Assembly (NCBI GenBank): GCA_032821775.1
Contig: JAVLRN010000002.1
Coordinates: 3,348,001-3,412,000, forward strand
Reading direction: 5' to 3'
Origin: Sanguinoderma infundibulare
Taxonomy: Eukaryota; Basidiomycota; Agaricomycetes; Polyporales; Polyporaceae
Length of the DNA stretch: 64,000 nt
The notes under the pieces are model-generated. The model saw only the letters and a program-made list of their open reading frames with translations. It made no database searches and was not told where the DNA came from. Below, in pieces: positions 35,701 to 47,531 of the stretch (positions are counted from its first letter, which is position 1; each line of letters starts with the position of its first letter). The translations under genes were made by a program, and so were the position numbers.

Positions 35701-37489
35701 TGCTTATTCACTCACATGTTTATCATTCGACGTATGGAAGTCGTTGAAAGCAAACGTGATGTGTAGAAGGAGATGACAAGGAGATGACGATGGTGCTGCG
35801 CTCCCAGACTCATTGATGCCTGCAGTGTGCGGTGCCTTGGCAAGAGGATTGGATGGAAAGCCCGGTCCCCGGTTTCCGTTGTTACCAGCCGGATGGAGCC
35901 GTCCATTTAAATTTTGCGTGCGCCGGTGTCAGAGGGCGAGATCAAGGCAAAGCAGATGGCCGATGGCAAGCAGATGGCCGGTGGGCGCTTGTCCATATAC
36001 GGATGTTCGTTAGTTACACCCAGATCCGCATCGGGATCGCATCGGGTCATCGTCTCTGCTCGTCTGGCTGATACTCCCAGTCCAACGACGGCCTTGTGCT
36101 TGCTTTGGACCGACGCTTCTCATGACCTGCGCACGGTTCACGATGAATTTATCAGATACGGTCAAGTAGTCCACTCTTGTTCTATGAACCGGATATCAGT
36201 TAGATTGCTTACAGTCTCGAGCGGCCACGGTCGTGACACCCTAGCAGATATGCGGCATTCAGCTACACCGTTGGTGCGCACCATCGTACACGCTGGGCTA
36301 AGGGAAAACGTCGAAAAGCAGCCGCGGTATTGTGTCCGTCACCCATTTCGAAGACACGATTCCGAAAGTGTTACTTATGACCCGCTTCTTCTGGCCCGAC
36401 CGACAAAAACGTTCGGTATAGCACAAGTCGACGTACGAAACGCCACAACGCTGCCGGAGAAGACCCTGACAGCGGTGCGTCCTCTTATTTGGATCGATCT
36501 TGGCCGTGTGCTGTTATGAACGGTGGGATCTTGCCTCTCGCGCGGGACACTCCTCCCTCAGGATGGACGTCACTGTCTTCCGGGGCTCGGGCTGGAGTCC
36601 TCGAAAACTCCCACAGGCAGAACGGGGCGCAGAACGTAACAGACAGAAGAACGGCCGACAGAAGCGTTGCGGCTCCGACGGTACCGTCATTCCTGCAAAG
36701 ATGCTCAAGGCTTCAGGTTAGCCGACGAGCGGAGGCGAGTTATGTGATATAATGACAAAGACGGAGATTGAAGGGCGCTGAGCCGTCGTTCACCAGTTTC
36801 AATGTTAACAAGTGCGCGACGAGATAGCACGTACTTGCCTGCTCTTAGTTTGACTTCGTCGCCTCCCCATCCATACCGAGCTCAACATCCGGGCCATTTT
36901 ATATCAAACGTGGTGCGCCACGGTGCGTGCATATTGCCTTCGCGTCGCCTATAATCTGCCACCAGATCTGCACTCAATCGCAAGTCTTGTACGGCGTTCA
37001 AAGTGCGAGATCAGCTGGGATCTCGACTCAGCTCATCTGTTTGACAAGGTGTGTCAAAAATAAAAGCAACGCGGCGGGATAACGTACATACTGAAAGAAG
37101 AAGCCCGGACACGGAGTTATGGAAATCCGAGTCATCGAGCGAATTCGGTGGTGCTGAATTAGGAAGGTGTTGTTGTTTGCGGGATGAGCCAACTCCAACT
37201 TGTACGTCACCGTCCCTCCTTGTCGTGCGATGCTGACGGTATCCGGCAGCCAGCGTTTGAGGCTCGGTTAACGGTATAGATTCAAAATTGCATGGGATCT
37301 ATGGTGGTGCGCGTACATGGGCTCTATGTCGTAAATGGGTTCTGTGGTCGTAAGCATGGCGTAATGGGCGTGGCGATCTACTCTGTCATAACTGAATCTG
37401 AACGTCCGTCAGGACTACACTCTAATCCAAGCGCATGATGGACGTACCGGGTGAGAAAGTGCATACGGCATTGTGAAGGCACCAGTCCT
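32709..37489. other. Gene-poor region of about 4.8 kb
   Basis: The left part is the 3' region of the membrane-protein gene. Around 33.7-34.15 kb one plus-strand frame reads like a mitochondrial targeting presequence (LRSHANIARLRGSRVLARGL) but continues into low-complexity sequence without a recognisable domain. Between 34.4 and 37.4 kb there are only short overlapping frames. A 13-base direct repeat (AAGCAGATGGCCG) occurs twice at about 35950-35980. I see no RNA gene, transposon ends or conserved motif. Confidence 0.4.
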
Positions 37490-39518
37490 TCAGGTCAGCT
37501 GCTGTCGGCTACCTGGCACGCAAGCCCAGATGACAAACAGCAGGCACATCATCGAGACCAACCTATGCGACACAAGATCCGGTCAGTGCGAATTTTCGTC
37601 TCGTCCAGGCGGGGGTCACTTACAGAGGTTGCAGCGCGCCGATTCCCGCCTTGGAGGCGATCGCGCCCGTAAGGAACGGGAAAACTGCAGCTCCGGCGGC
37701 GCCCCAGCCGCCTACCCACCCAATCGCCCCGGAGATGCAGTCGGGCGGGAGGACGCGGCCGGCGTGGTTCATGAGGATAGGGAAGATGGGCCCCAGGAAG
37801 AAGCCGACGAAGGAGACGCAGATGGCGCCTGCGAACAGATTTGGGACAAGCCACACTACAAGTTCGAGGCTAATGGTAGGACATCAACAGACAGCTGAGG
37901 AACGCGAAAAAGGGGAAGGAAGGTACACATACCCGATGACGGAAAGGACGTAGAGGAAGACGACGCGTCTTTCGCCAATCTGTCATGAACGCTCCAGGTA
38001 AGTGAGTCTTCGACACAAGAATGCGAATTCGCCCTGGCGCACCAGTTTGCTGACGGGTAACAGGGCGATGCGCCCAATCATGAGCCCTGCGTAGCGACGA
38101 TCGTCAATACCGTCTCTCGACCGGACATTAGACTGAGCGACGCACCTCCGAAGAACCCTGAGGAGATATACCCGGAACTGCGCCCGCCATGACGTTGGTT
38201 GATGATGTACGTTACGATCCAGCCTGCGAAGCGTTGATGGGCCGAACATTGACACGACCAGGAGGCGGTACAAACAACTTACTTCCGACAGTGACTTCAT
38301 GCCCAACGTATGTGAAGGCGAAAAGTGCCATGAGGTGAACCGCGCGGAGACGGAAGACCTTTTTGTACCGTGCCAGCGCCCCATCCGTGTCTTGCTCGGC
38401 GGGGGCCTGGCCGATGGCCTGCCAACACTCTGTCACGCCCCGACCAAAGAGATGAGTGCTTAAATCATGATACCAAGCATAACAGCACGTACCCTCTTGC
38501 GTTCTAAAGCGGAACACGACAGATTGCAGGACCGCCACGGTCAGGACGATGCCGAGGTGGACGAGGTACACGAATGACCATCGGGGCAGCCCAGAAAACT
38601 GCGTAGACACGAGCGGGGAGGCCATCGCACCCAGACCTGAAGTCCAGGCGCGGCGTCGTATCAGAGTATGTGCGACTCGCATCCGTCGAGGTTCACTAAC
38701 CATAGCTGGCGTGGAGGATACCCATCCTAGTGGAAGCCTTCCCGACGCTTAGGCTGGCGAGAAAGGCGTTCGCGCCCGCGTTCTGCGCGAAGAGGTCAGG
38801 ATCGAGCGAACGCCAAACGAGTCGTGCTCGAAGAGACACTCACCAGGTGCGCAGACCCGTAGCCGTTGAAGAAGTATGAGATGACGAACACGGGGAAGGG
38901 TGGAGCGGCGGCCTCAAGGCAGTACGCGACCATCATTGAGATGGAGGCAGCAACAATGACCTTTCATTCACATGCGATGACATCAGCGAGAACGGAGGTC
39001 GGTCGAGGGCATGCGAGACTTACAGCCCCAAAGCCAAAGCGAGCAGTCAAGTACAAGTAAGTACATGAGCCTACGCAGGAGCCCTATGATGATAGTATCA
39101 TTGGTGAGAGGCCGCTTCGCCGCCTAAGATCAAGTATAAAGACTTACGATACAGCTGATCAGGAATATAAGGGATACAATCGTATATCCTACCTGCAAAG
39201 TCCAGAGGATGTCAGAACTGTCGGCAACAACGAAAAGAGCTGCGCAGGGCCCACATGATACACCGGCTGAAGACGAGGCAGAAGGGGACCGAGCGTGCCG
39301 TCATTCCAACCCGAGACGAAGATGGAGAAACAAAGCGTTATGAACTGGAATAGCGCATCGCGCTTCATGCGAGGCGTGGGCCAGTCAAGTGCAGCCTCAG
39401 AGGCAGACCGGATTTCGGGTTTTGGTAGTTTCCTCTTGTCCTCCAAGGTCGGGGACGCCCTGCTAGCGCTCAGCGTTTTCTCCGCGAGGCCCGCATCGAC
39501 GAAGGCATGGTCAGCCAT
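37490..39518 (-). CDS. MFS transporter, fucose-permease/BSC6-like (copy B)
   Basis: A multi-exon member of the same MFS family as copies A and C. It starts MADHAFVDAGLAEKTLSA, with a cytosolic tail of about 65 residues before TM1, FITLCFSIFVSGWNDGTLGP. Later blocks are YLYLTARFGFG, AAPPFPVFVISYFFNGYG, GILHASYG, HEVTVGGWIVTYIINQ, RSSGYISSGFFGG, then PILMNHAGRVLPPDCISGAI and GWVGGWGAAGAAVFPFLTG. The last exon is LVSMMCLLFVIWACVPGSRQ. Exon joins keep the frame throughout and no disrupting stop was found, so it appears intact. It lies 0.9 kb from copy C in the same orientation, which fits tandem duplication. The ATG at 39518 has a TATATA about 100 bases upstream. Transported substrate unknown. 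Sequence differences from copy C are spread along the protein, so this is an old duplicate. Confidence 0.83.
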
Positions 39519-40425
39519 CGTCGTCGCAGGTCCTGGGGGGGAGGAGGGAGCGAGAGGTGAGAGGGCACAGAGGCTGTGGACAGCACGTCGGAGGAACCTC
39601 GGCTCGAGGTCATGGTATATAAGGCGCACTGGCTTGCCGATGGGACGGAGTGCATGCTGAAAATCGACACATCTGCTGACTACAAGTTGTGTGTTTCTTC
39701 CCAGCGCTCGGGCGGGGGACGCTATCGTATTATGTCTTCGCCTTTGCCGGAAGCCTCGAGAAGGCGAGGCAGAGGTTCCTGTGATCCCGGGCCAGAACAC
39801 TCCCTCGGATGTCCGGACCTCAATCTTCGAGCCGGTGCACGCTCATCCCTGGCCTCTCGACGCGAGCATCCCAAGGGTAAGATAAAGAACGGACGAGGGA
39901 GGGACCTGTACGCCGGAATACGAAACTCAAAAGATCGACGCCCGCAGTGCAATACATACCAGGAGGTGGAAGCAAGACAAGAAGCAGAACCTTAACTTAA
40001 GTATCGCCCGACGCCATGGAAGCATGATCGCCTAAGCGAGCGCGTGGTGGTATACATGTTGGAATGTGATGATGGACGACGCCTCGTGTGCTCGACAGTC
40101 ACAGAAGCAGCGATGGGCAGGATCAACACATCTGTGTCTATGATGGTCGGTAGGTACACGAGGTGTTGGATGTAGACACACCTTCGACATATCGTGTTTC
40201 AACGGATGTAGACTGTAGCGCAATTCCGCTTAACCTGCACACCACAACTGGATAGGAGTGGTTGACGAGAGGCGTGAAAAGTCTAAGTAAGTCGTGAAAG
40301 AATGGAAATTCGTGAGGCAAGTTAGCATTTCAGAGCGCAGTAACGACGGGTCAGAAACTCCCAGAAATTCTCAATGAATCCATAATGCATTCGTATGGTG
40401 CGAAAAAGTGGCACATGCGATCGAA
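39519..40425. other. Spacer between tandem MFS genes
   Basis: Holds the promoter of copy B and the 3' region of copy C. A TATATA motif at 39616-39621 is suitably placed for copy B. No gene is seen. Confidence 0.5.
39616..39621 (-). promoter_or_regulatory. TATA box of MFS copy B
   Basis: TATATA about 100 bases upstream of the ATG at 39518. The position matches those of the TATA motifs before the other two MFS copies. Confidence 0.4.
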
Positions 40426-42340
40426 TCAAATGGACGTGATACTGTGCCTCGGGACGAATGCCCAAATGACAAGCATCAATGCCATCATAGCGATCAACCT
40501 GTCCCAAGCTTCGTTAGTCTCCGGAGAGTCCGTCTCCTACATAGTGCTATAGCACTCACAGAGGCTGCAAGTTGTTAATGCTCGTACCGGACGCGATCGC
40601 CCCGGCAATGAAGGGAAACACCGCGGCTCCGGCCGCTCCGAAGCCCGCCATCCAGCCAATGCTGCCGGCGATGAGCTCGGGAGGCAGGACTCTCCCTGCG
40701 TGGTTCATGACAATGGGGAAGATCGGCCCGAGGAAGAAGCCCACGAAGGAGATGGCTACTGCGCCGCCGATGAGCGAAGGCACGAGCCAGACGACGAGCT
40801 CGAGTCCGAGGCTGAGCAGCACGTAGAGGAAGATGATACGCCATTCGCCAAGCTGACAGGCAAGGTGGTCAGGTCGAGATGGGGATGGGAGGATGGAAAG
40901 GAAAGCAGACGCACTTTCTTGTTGAGCGGAAGAAGGGCAAGCCGACCGATTGTCAGCCCACCCCAGAAGCCGGATGAGATGTACCCAGCACTTGGCCCGC
41001 CGTTGCGTTCGTTGATGACGAACGTGACAATCCAGCCGCCGATGGTTACCTCGACGCCGACGTACGTGAAAAGGAAGACAGCCATGAGGTGGACTGCGCG
41101 GAGGCGGAAAACTTGCTTGTACTTGCTGATACCCTTCAGCGAGTCTTCAGTCTTCTCGTGCGGCGGCTCGCCGGCCTCCCGCAAACAATCTGCCACAATA
41201 ACGCTTAGCATTCGAGAGTGTGGCTAGGCAGGCAGACAGTGAATACGTGGCGCGACGCACCTGCCTGGCTCCGGAGCTTAAACGTGAACAACTGGAAAAC
41301 CGCGTTGACGACAACGAGGCCGATATGGACGAGATATACGAACGACCATCGGCGAAATTGCGCGAACTGTGTCGAGACAAGGGGCGCACACATGGCGCCG
41401 AGACCATATATAGCGTGCATGATGCCCATCTTGACAGAGGTGTCTTCGGACAGGCTGGCGACGAATGCGTTTGACCCTGCGTCCTGTAGTACAAACCATA
41501 AGCGTAGGTATCGGTTAGCGATGGAACAGTCGTGCATATTCATATTGATGAGATGAGCTCACAAGGAAAGCTGCGCCTAGGCCAATAAACAGGAAAGCGA
41601 CGACGAACACTGGGAACGGAGAGGCGGAAGCCTGAAGGGCGTTACCGGTGGCAACGACGAAAGACGCTGCAACAATCGAGAGGTATTGATTATGGATAAT
41701 CCTGGCGATAGTAGAAGATTCCATACCGATGAATACCATCTAAGCATCATATGCGCCGTTACAACCGTGGTGTGAGTCTGAAGTAACGTCTGGCAAAAAG
41801 CAGCCATACCAAACCAAAACCAAAGCGGTCCGTAAGGTAAAGATATGCAGATGCTCCGGAGATGTAGCCCTGAAACGATCGAGTTGTTGGTTGGTGTGAG
41901 TGTCCATCGGTTTACCGAGCAGACGGGTACGTACAACACAGCCAGCGATGAAGATGAGGGACACGACAGCGTATGACACCTAATGAAGAAAGGTACTGTG
42001 AGCGATAGTCGTCTTATCAATGATAATAATGACAACACACATGATAGACCTCCTGTATGCGGGGAACGAGGGGACCGGTCGTACCGTCATTCCAACCCGC
42101 AACGAAGATGGTCCAGCAGAGAGTGGCGAACTGGATCCATGCCTTGCGACGCATTACTTTCGTGACGATTGGTGCATCCGCCTGCTCGGTTTGGAGGGGT
42201 AGGACGATGTCGTCGATTTCCATGACCTCTTTGGAGTCCTGGCACGGGTTGACGGAGAGCGCCGGTTTCCCGTCGACGGCGGGGTTGCTGGAGGACGGGC
42301 CAGCGATTCCTTGGGATGCGGGGGATAGGGGGGAAGCCAT
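40426..42340 (-). CDS. MFS transporter, fucose-permease/BSC6-like (copy C)
   Basis: The third member of the MFS family in this window, multi-exon and apparently intact. It starts MASPLSPASQGIAGP, with TM1 as FATLCWTIFVAGWNDGTTGP. Further blocks are YLYLTDRFGFGL, FPVFVVAFLFIGLGAAFL, DAGSNAFVASLSEDTS and MGIMHAIYGLGAM. Then come YVGVEVTIGGWIVTFVIN, GPSAGYISSGFWGGLTIGR, PIVMNHAGRVLPPELIAGSI and GWMAGFGAAGAAVFPFIAG, with a last exon MMALMLVIWAFVPRHS. Another ATG lies six codons upstream (42358), but the TATA box at 42383-42391 is only about 25 bases from it. Transcription would therefore start near or after that codon, so 42340 is preferred. Family members are 12-helix transporters; the substrate is unknown here. 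Adjacent upstream, and divergent, is the ELYS-like gene. Confidence 0.83.
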
Positions 42341-42382
42341 GGTGCTGGGTATTGGCAAAGAGAACCGAACGCGAGCTTCTGG

Positions 42383-42391
42383 CCTTTTATA
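42383..42391 (-). promoter_or_regulatory. TATA box of MFS copy C
   Basis: TATAAAAGG on the minus strand, 43 bases upstream of the preferred start codon. It argues against the ATG at 42358. Confidence 0.6.
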
Positions 42392-43050
42392 CCGGCAACC
42401 GTGGACAACTGCCTGAGTTGCTGGGGCAAGGATAGTGACTCAGGGCGTCAATAACAACCACACATGACGTCTAAGACCGTCGAAGTGTCGCTCTGGGGTG
42501 ATGAAATGAAAAGGCGAGTTATTTAATGGTTCGTGCTTGCGCCTCGGGTGACCATAGACAACCAAATGTCTCTGTCAAGCGGGTGAGCCAGCAGGATGGG
42601 GAACGGTCAAAGACAGCTCATAGCAAGGCAGTTGAATGAACAAAATGGTTACCAGTAACAGGTGCCGCAATGCACTGACGCTGTGTGTATTAGCGTGGAG
42701 GAAACGACGGCAGGAGTGAAGGCGAGGGTTGCGGGAAAACCTCGGATGCTCGGAGGAACTTCTGGAGGCGGGGATTGCAGGGTTGAGGCGGCGCCTGAAG
42801 GAGCGCGCGTGTGGACGCGTCTTGCACGTGACAGTGGCGCGTCAGAGCGAGAAGTGTTGTCCTCGACGTCGGACCCAGCGTCGGACTCAGCGTCGCCGTG
42901 CTTGCCTCTGCCCTTGTCTCTGCCGCGGCGTTAGACGTTGGGGGCCTCTTCGCCGCGACGACCTGCTCGTACGGACGCCCGCACTAATCACGACCCATCA
43001 AACGACCGCGCACGCTCTACCGTTGTTTTACAACCTCCTCAAAATCCACC

Positions 43051-45781
43051 ATGGATCTCGTGAGTGTTCTCCACATCTGCTTCCGTGCGGTATTAACAAG
43101 ACCAGGACGTCCCAATGTCTTCCGAGCAAGACGACTACTCCAGGTATTTCGATCTCGATGAGGACCGCTTCGCCTGGCGCGGCTCGCGACCACAGGAGAT
43201 TGAAGTTCGACGCGCCCACATGTCCGACTTGCTCATCTTTGACATCCTCCTCACTTCTGGTGGTATCCGACACCCCCATACACTATATCCTCCCCGCAGT
43301 CCGGACGGCCTACGCAGGCTCCTCGAGGCAATTTCCCACTCCCAATTCGACGGTCTAAAGAAGGATTGCTTGGTCTACTTCTTGCTCAAGTGGCACCAGG
43401 ATTTTCGCGAGGAGTCTTTCAAGGTCAGGCGCGTCATCCCCCCACAGTTTACAGCTCTGTCCGACGCCTATTGGCATTTGGACACCGGCATACACGTCGA
43501 GGTGCGTTTCCTCTCCTACTCCCACACGCCCTTTTCCAACCTCTCAATATCCAGACGGCCGTATCCATCCTGAGCGACGCCCGCCTCAACCGAGATTATA
43601 CCTCCAAGGTCATCCAGGCCCTCTCCCTGGCAGAAGACCCCCATTCCCTCATCCGCGCCTACATCCGGACAGCAAAACCTCTCTTGACCGAACCTGACGA
43701 CATCGACACGTACGCCATTGCCTTAGCAGAGTCTAGTCTATTGGAAGCTTGGTCATACCAGCGTTCGTTCTCTGAAGTTAGTGACACGCGTAAACGCCTC
43801 ATTCGCAAAATCCTCCACTGGTGTCTCACATGTGAGTCTTGTTTCCAGCGCTCTCTATGTTGCGCGTCGTCCTGAGGCAGTATATGCAGCGAAACCGCGC
43901 AAGACCGCGCTGACCCAATTGCTCGCTTTCCCCTTCTCTGCCTACGAGCAAGCTCTCGTCCATGACTATGCTCTCGACCCGCCATCTTACCTTCCCACGT
44001 CATCCATCCCCGTTATTCAAGACCTCATTTGCATTCGCCTTGTACAAAGCGGCCAACATGCCGCCGCTATCAAGCTTGACCGGCAGTTCTCGTCCGTCCC
44101 ACGCGGCGGCGAGAAGGGTCTGAAAGCCGCGCAGGACCGCAGACAGATGATGGATGAGCTTATGGCCGCCATGCCTGCGGCAGAGCGCATCCTCCTTGAG
44201 CTTGAACTGGAGCAATTTGCGCAGGGTCGCGGTCTAGCTGTCGGTATGGGCGGAGACAAGGGCAAGGGCAAGGCCACCGATCTGAGCGCGAGCATGAGCA
44301 TGTCATGGGAGCATATCGGCGCGTCCCCTAGCGCGAGCGTCGTGAAGACCACAGTCGTCCCTCCCACCCCGCCTATCTCGCAACGCTCGAACGCCCCACG
44401 CTTCGGTGGCCCCGCGCCTGCCCCGCCGCCGATCGAAGAGATGTTCCCGTCGATATCGCGCTCCGGACCGCCCATCTCCACCGGCGCGTCCGCGTTCTCG
44501 AGCGCGCTCCAGATGCCCAAGCCGCCTTCAGGCCCCCTACTCTTCGGCGGCATTTCCGTCCAGGCTTCCGGGACCGCTGCCGCCACTGCGACTTCGCCCA
44601 CAAACGGCTGGCTGTCCAAGGCCTCCACGAACGGATCCGCGATCCCCAGCATATTCGGCAGCGGCAAGTCACTGTTCGACACCGCGGGCAGCGCGAACGC
44701 GGCCCCGAACGCGTTCTACCAGCCGCCCCCGCCCCCATCGACGAGCGCTGCGAAGCGCCCGAATCTCTTCGCGTCACTGACGCGCCCCGCGCCGGTGTCG
44801 GCGTTCACGGATCTCTCGACGTCCATCCCCGCGGGCAAATCCAAGCCGGCGAAAGGGAGGAAGTCTGCTGGAGGCGCGGACGCGAACACATCCATATCGT
44901 CTATCCAGGGTCCGCACGACGCGGACATCACCATGCTCTCCGAGCTCTCGGATGGCGAAGGAGAAGGAGGGGACAGCGGGGGCGAGCATGGGGCCCGGGC
45001 GCAGGACGAGTCGATTTCCGTCGCGCGCCATCTCGACGACAGCGCGGACATGGACGTCTCTGGGGAGTTCTCCATCTCGGTCTTTGGGCGCAGTGTCGGT
45101 GCGGAAGGAAGGGGCGGCGCGGGAGAGGCAGTCTCGGGCTCGCGTAGGAAGACCGCGGCGAGGCTAGCGAGGACGGAGACGGAGGCGATGTTGCCACCTG
45201 GGGCGTTCTTGCCTGAGGATGAAGGCAAGAAGGAGCGGGAGCAGGAGCAGGAGCAGGAGCAGCCGCAGAGCACCAGAGCTTCAGCGTCGGCTGCAAAGGG
45301 GAGAGCGAAGGGCACCCGCGCGTCGGCGAGCGGGCGCGGCGCTGCGCGCGACCCATCGCCACCCCCTGCTCCCGAGCCTGAACCGTCGCCGGTCCGCCTG
45401 CGCACGTCGACGCGCACGCGCCGCCCCACGACAGTGAAAGTGAAGGACCAAGACCTCGGCCGGAGCATCCCCGGGGGCCTAATGGACGACCACGACGACG
45501 ACTCGGAGGAAGATGAGGAGGACGATGACGTTGCGCCGCTCCCACAGCCGACGCCGCTGCGGCGCACGACGAGGAAGTCGTCCTCGTCCGGCATTTTCAT
45601 GGGCGCGGAGCCGCGGACGAGGCGGTCGGCGAGGCTGTCGGCGGCGAGCGTGGGGTCGTCGTCGCCCGAGCCGGCGTCGCCCGTGAAGGCGAGCGCGCCG
45701 TCGGGGAGGAGGAAGCCCGCGAGGCAGGGCGCCGCGGCGCAGGTGCCGAAGACCCCGAAGACGAGGAAGAGGAAGGCGTAA
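43051..45781 (+). CDS. ELYS-like nuclear pore complex assembly protein
   Basis: Four exons (43051-43059, 43106-43501, 43555-43831, 43890-45781) give 857 residues. The very short first exon codes MDL only and is accepted because ATG, donor and frame all fit. The N-terminal half has the helical ELYS-like domain: YFDLDEDRFAWRG, RRAHMSDLLIFDILLTSGGI, FDGLKKDCLVYFLLKWHQDF, then LSDAYWHLDTGIHVE and DPPSYLPTSSIPVIQDLICI. ELYS binds the Y-complex and helps nuclear pore assembly; small fungal forms keep this domain without the animal beta-propeller. The C-terminal half is low complexity, with Ser/Pro-rich and acidic stretches and a run of Glu-Gln pairs. It ends in basic TRTRRPT, RRTTRK and TPKTRKRKA motifs that look like nuclear localisation or DNA-contact segments. 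It looks intact and is convergent with the HMG-box gene. Confidence 0.85.
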
Positions 45782-46445
45782 GTACGGTGGAGGCGGAGCG
45801 CGAGCGTGCTTGGAGTTTGGACGTCTGCTTGAGCGGTTTTGCGAGTGTTTGTGTTGGGAGTAGATATCCGAATTGTATTCGCTCATCTGCCAAGGTTACC
45901 CGGGCAAGTTGCAAGAAACGAGATTGGCAAACACGCTGCCGTGTGTGTGTGATCTGGTATAGGGCGATATATTCGAGGGGTGTCAAGAGTTAGGTGGTGC
46001 CGCTGACGGTTCGCCCTTCAGGACCATCGACGACCGTGGCCCGGCGGAGTCCACTTTGCTTGGGGTCATCACACTAAGGACTCGCGAGTATATGTGCCGA
46101 GTCGAGCAAAAAGCAAATACGATTAACAATAATGTGGCACTATGGACAGGAGCTGTGACGATAGAGGGCTCAATATCGATACAGGTGGGTGAAAATAGGT
46201 AAGAGACACGAGCAGCGAGAAGTATGACGACAGCGGGAAAGGATATAGTACATATGGATGATAGCAGGGTGTGAATGCAAGAAAGCCAAGACACGGACGT
46301 GAGACTAGATAGTGCGGGGGAAGGAAAAGCGGAGCTATGGGGGAATACAGCTATCGCACAAGACAGAGGAGGTAAGACTCGGAGACCAGGCGAGGACACG
46401 GGGCCGACTTTTGTGGTTGCCTCGGGGACTGCAAACATACGACAC
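45782..46445. other. Convergent 3' intergenic region
   Basis: The 3' flanks of the ELYS-like gene and the HMG-box gene meet here. Only short overlapping frames are present and no gene is supported. Confidence 0.5.
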
Positions 46446-47531
46446 TCACTGCAGGTCGAACTCCTCCGGCCAGATGGCGCTGAAGGGAAGCGCTTGGAGC
46501 GGGTCGACGGGTAGCTGGCTGAACTGAAGCGTACTCAGGTTGAGGCCAGATAACAGAGCTGGGTCGATGTTTCCATCGTCCACCCCCGGAAGGAAATCCT
46601 GCATGCCAGGTGCAGGCTCCTCAGGGTAGAAACCCTCGAGGTCCAAGACGTCGTTGAAGTCGAAAGAGGCCACGTCGTCGTCGAAAACGAGGAGATCGGC
46701 AGCGGCAGCGGCAGGACCATCGTGGCCGTACGCCTCACCCGGGGTGGTCTCTAAGGGAAGAGATTCTGACAGCGACGTCCAACTGCCGGTACGAGAAAGG
46801 ACGGATGGAGTGGGCGAGTGGGTGGAGGCTCTGTCCCAGGCCGACTCAAAATCGCAGAACCCTGCGTCCAGCGGTGCGATTGCATCGTGCCAGGAACGCG
46901 TATTGGCACTGTCGAAATTCTCGAACGACTGGTTCGTGTGGGGTCGGGGCGCACCCATGTGCGCTAGAGGGGGCTGAAAAGCGCGGGTCAGCAGTAGCTA
47001 ACCACAGGGTAGGACCACAACTCACCGGAACGGACGCCTGTGACGACCAGTGGAGGTGTCGATAGGGCGGGATGGGCGGTGGAGGATCGAGGAGCTATTG
47101 GATAGCGTCAGTCATCGGAACGGACAAAGAACGCGACCACGTACGTTTTGTGAGTGACCACAGCTCTGAATGTCCGTGGAAGGGGTCGAGGAAGATTGGG
47201 AGGTCGACGAGGATGATGAGGCGATTGGCGGGGATGAACCTCGCTTTCTCGACTTCCCCTTCTGCTTCTTCGGCTTCCTCTTCGGTTGGTACTTGTAATT
47301 TGGGTAGTCAATCTTGTGCCGAGCCTTGGCCTCATCAGCCAAGGTTTGGAACGGTTTCTTCTCCTCGTCGGAGAGTCGTCTCCACATTTTGGCAGCGATC
47401 TTCGATAGTTCGCTCTGTAACCGAGGTTTCGACCGGGTGTCGATGTCGTGTTTCTTCAAGGCTCTTATCGTGCGACCACGAAAGATGATGAAGCAGTTCG
47501 GGGGACGTGGAATCGCTGCCTTTTTAGCCAT
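46446..47531 (-). CDS. HMG-box (MATA_HMG-type) transcription factor
   Basis: Three exons (47531-47145, 47094-47026, 46973-46446) with in-phase GT-AG introns give 327 residues. The protein opens MAKKAAIPRPPNCFIIFRGR. The HMG box (about residues 6-80) contains PRPPNCFIIFR, then SELSKIAAKMWRRLSDEEKK, PFQTLADEAKARHKIDYPNY and a basic end KYQPKRKPKKQKGKSRK that also serves as a likely nuclear signal. This single sequence-specific box is of the type in fungal mating, pheromone-response and developmental regulators. Ser-rich and Pro-rich linkers follow, and the C-terminus is strongly acidic and hydrophobic (LLVFDDDVASFDFNDVLDLE ... WPEEFDLQ), which looks like an activation domain. It probably acts in the nucleus. 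Which pathway it controls cannot be read from the sequence, and no homeodomain or pheromone genes lie nearby to suggest a mating-type locus. Confidence 0.9.

Noticed and set aside
33000..37400. Search for LTRs, terminal inverted repeats or transposase motifs in the gene-poor stretches
   Set aside because: No paired termini, reverse-transcriptase or transposase motifs were seen by eye.
44373..45600. Long minus-strand open frames of up to 294 codons opposite the ELYS-like gene
   Set aside because: They are antisense shadows of the GC-rich, low-complexity coding exon.
46446..47531. HMG gene as part of a mating-type locus
   Set aside because: Basidiomycete mating loci carry homeodomain or pheromone/receptor genes, none of which lie nearby; an HMG box alone does not define such a locus.
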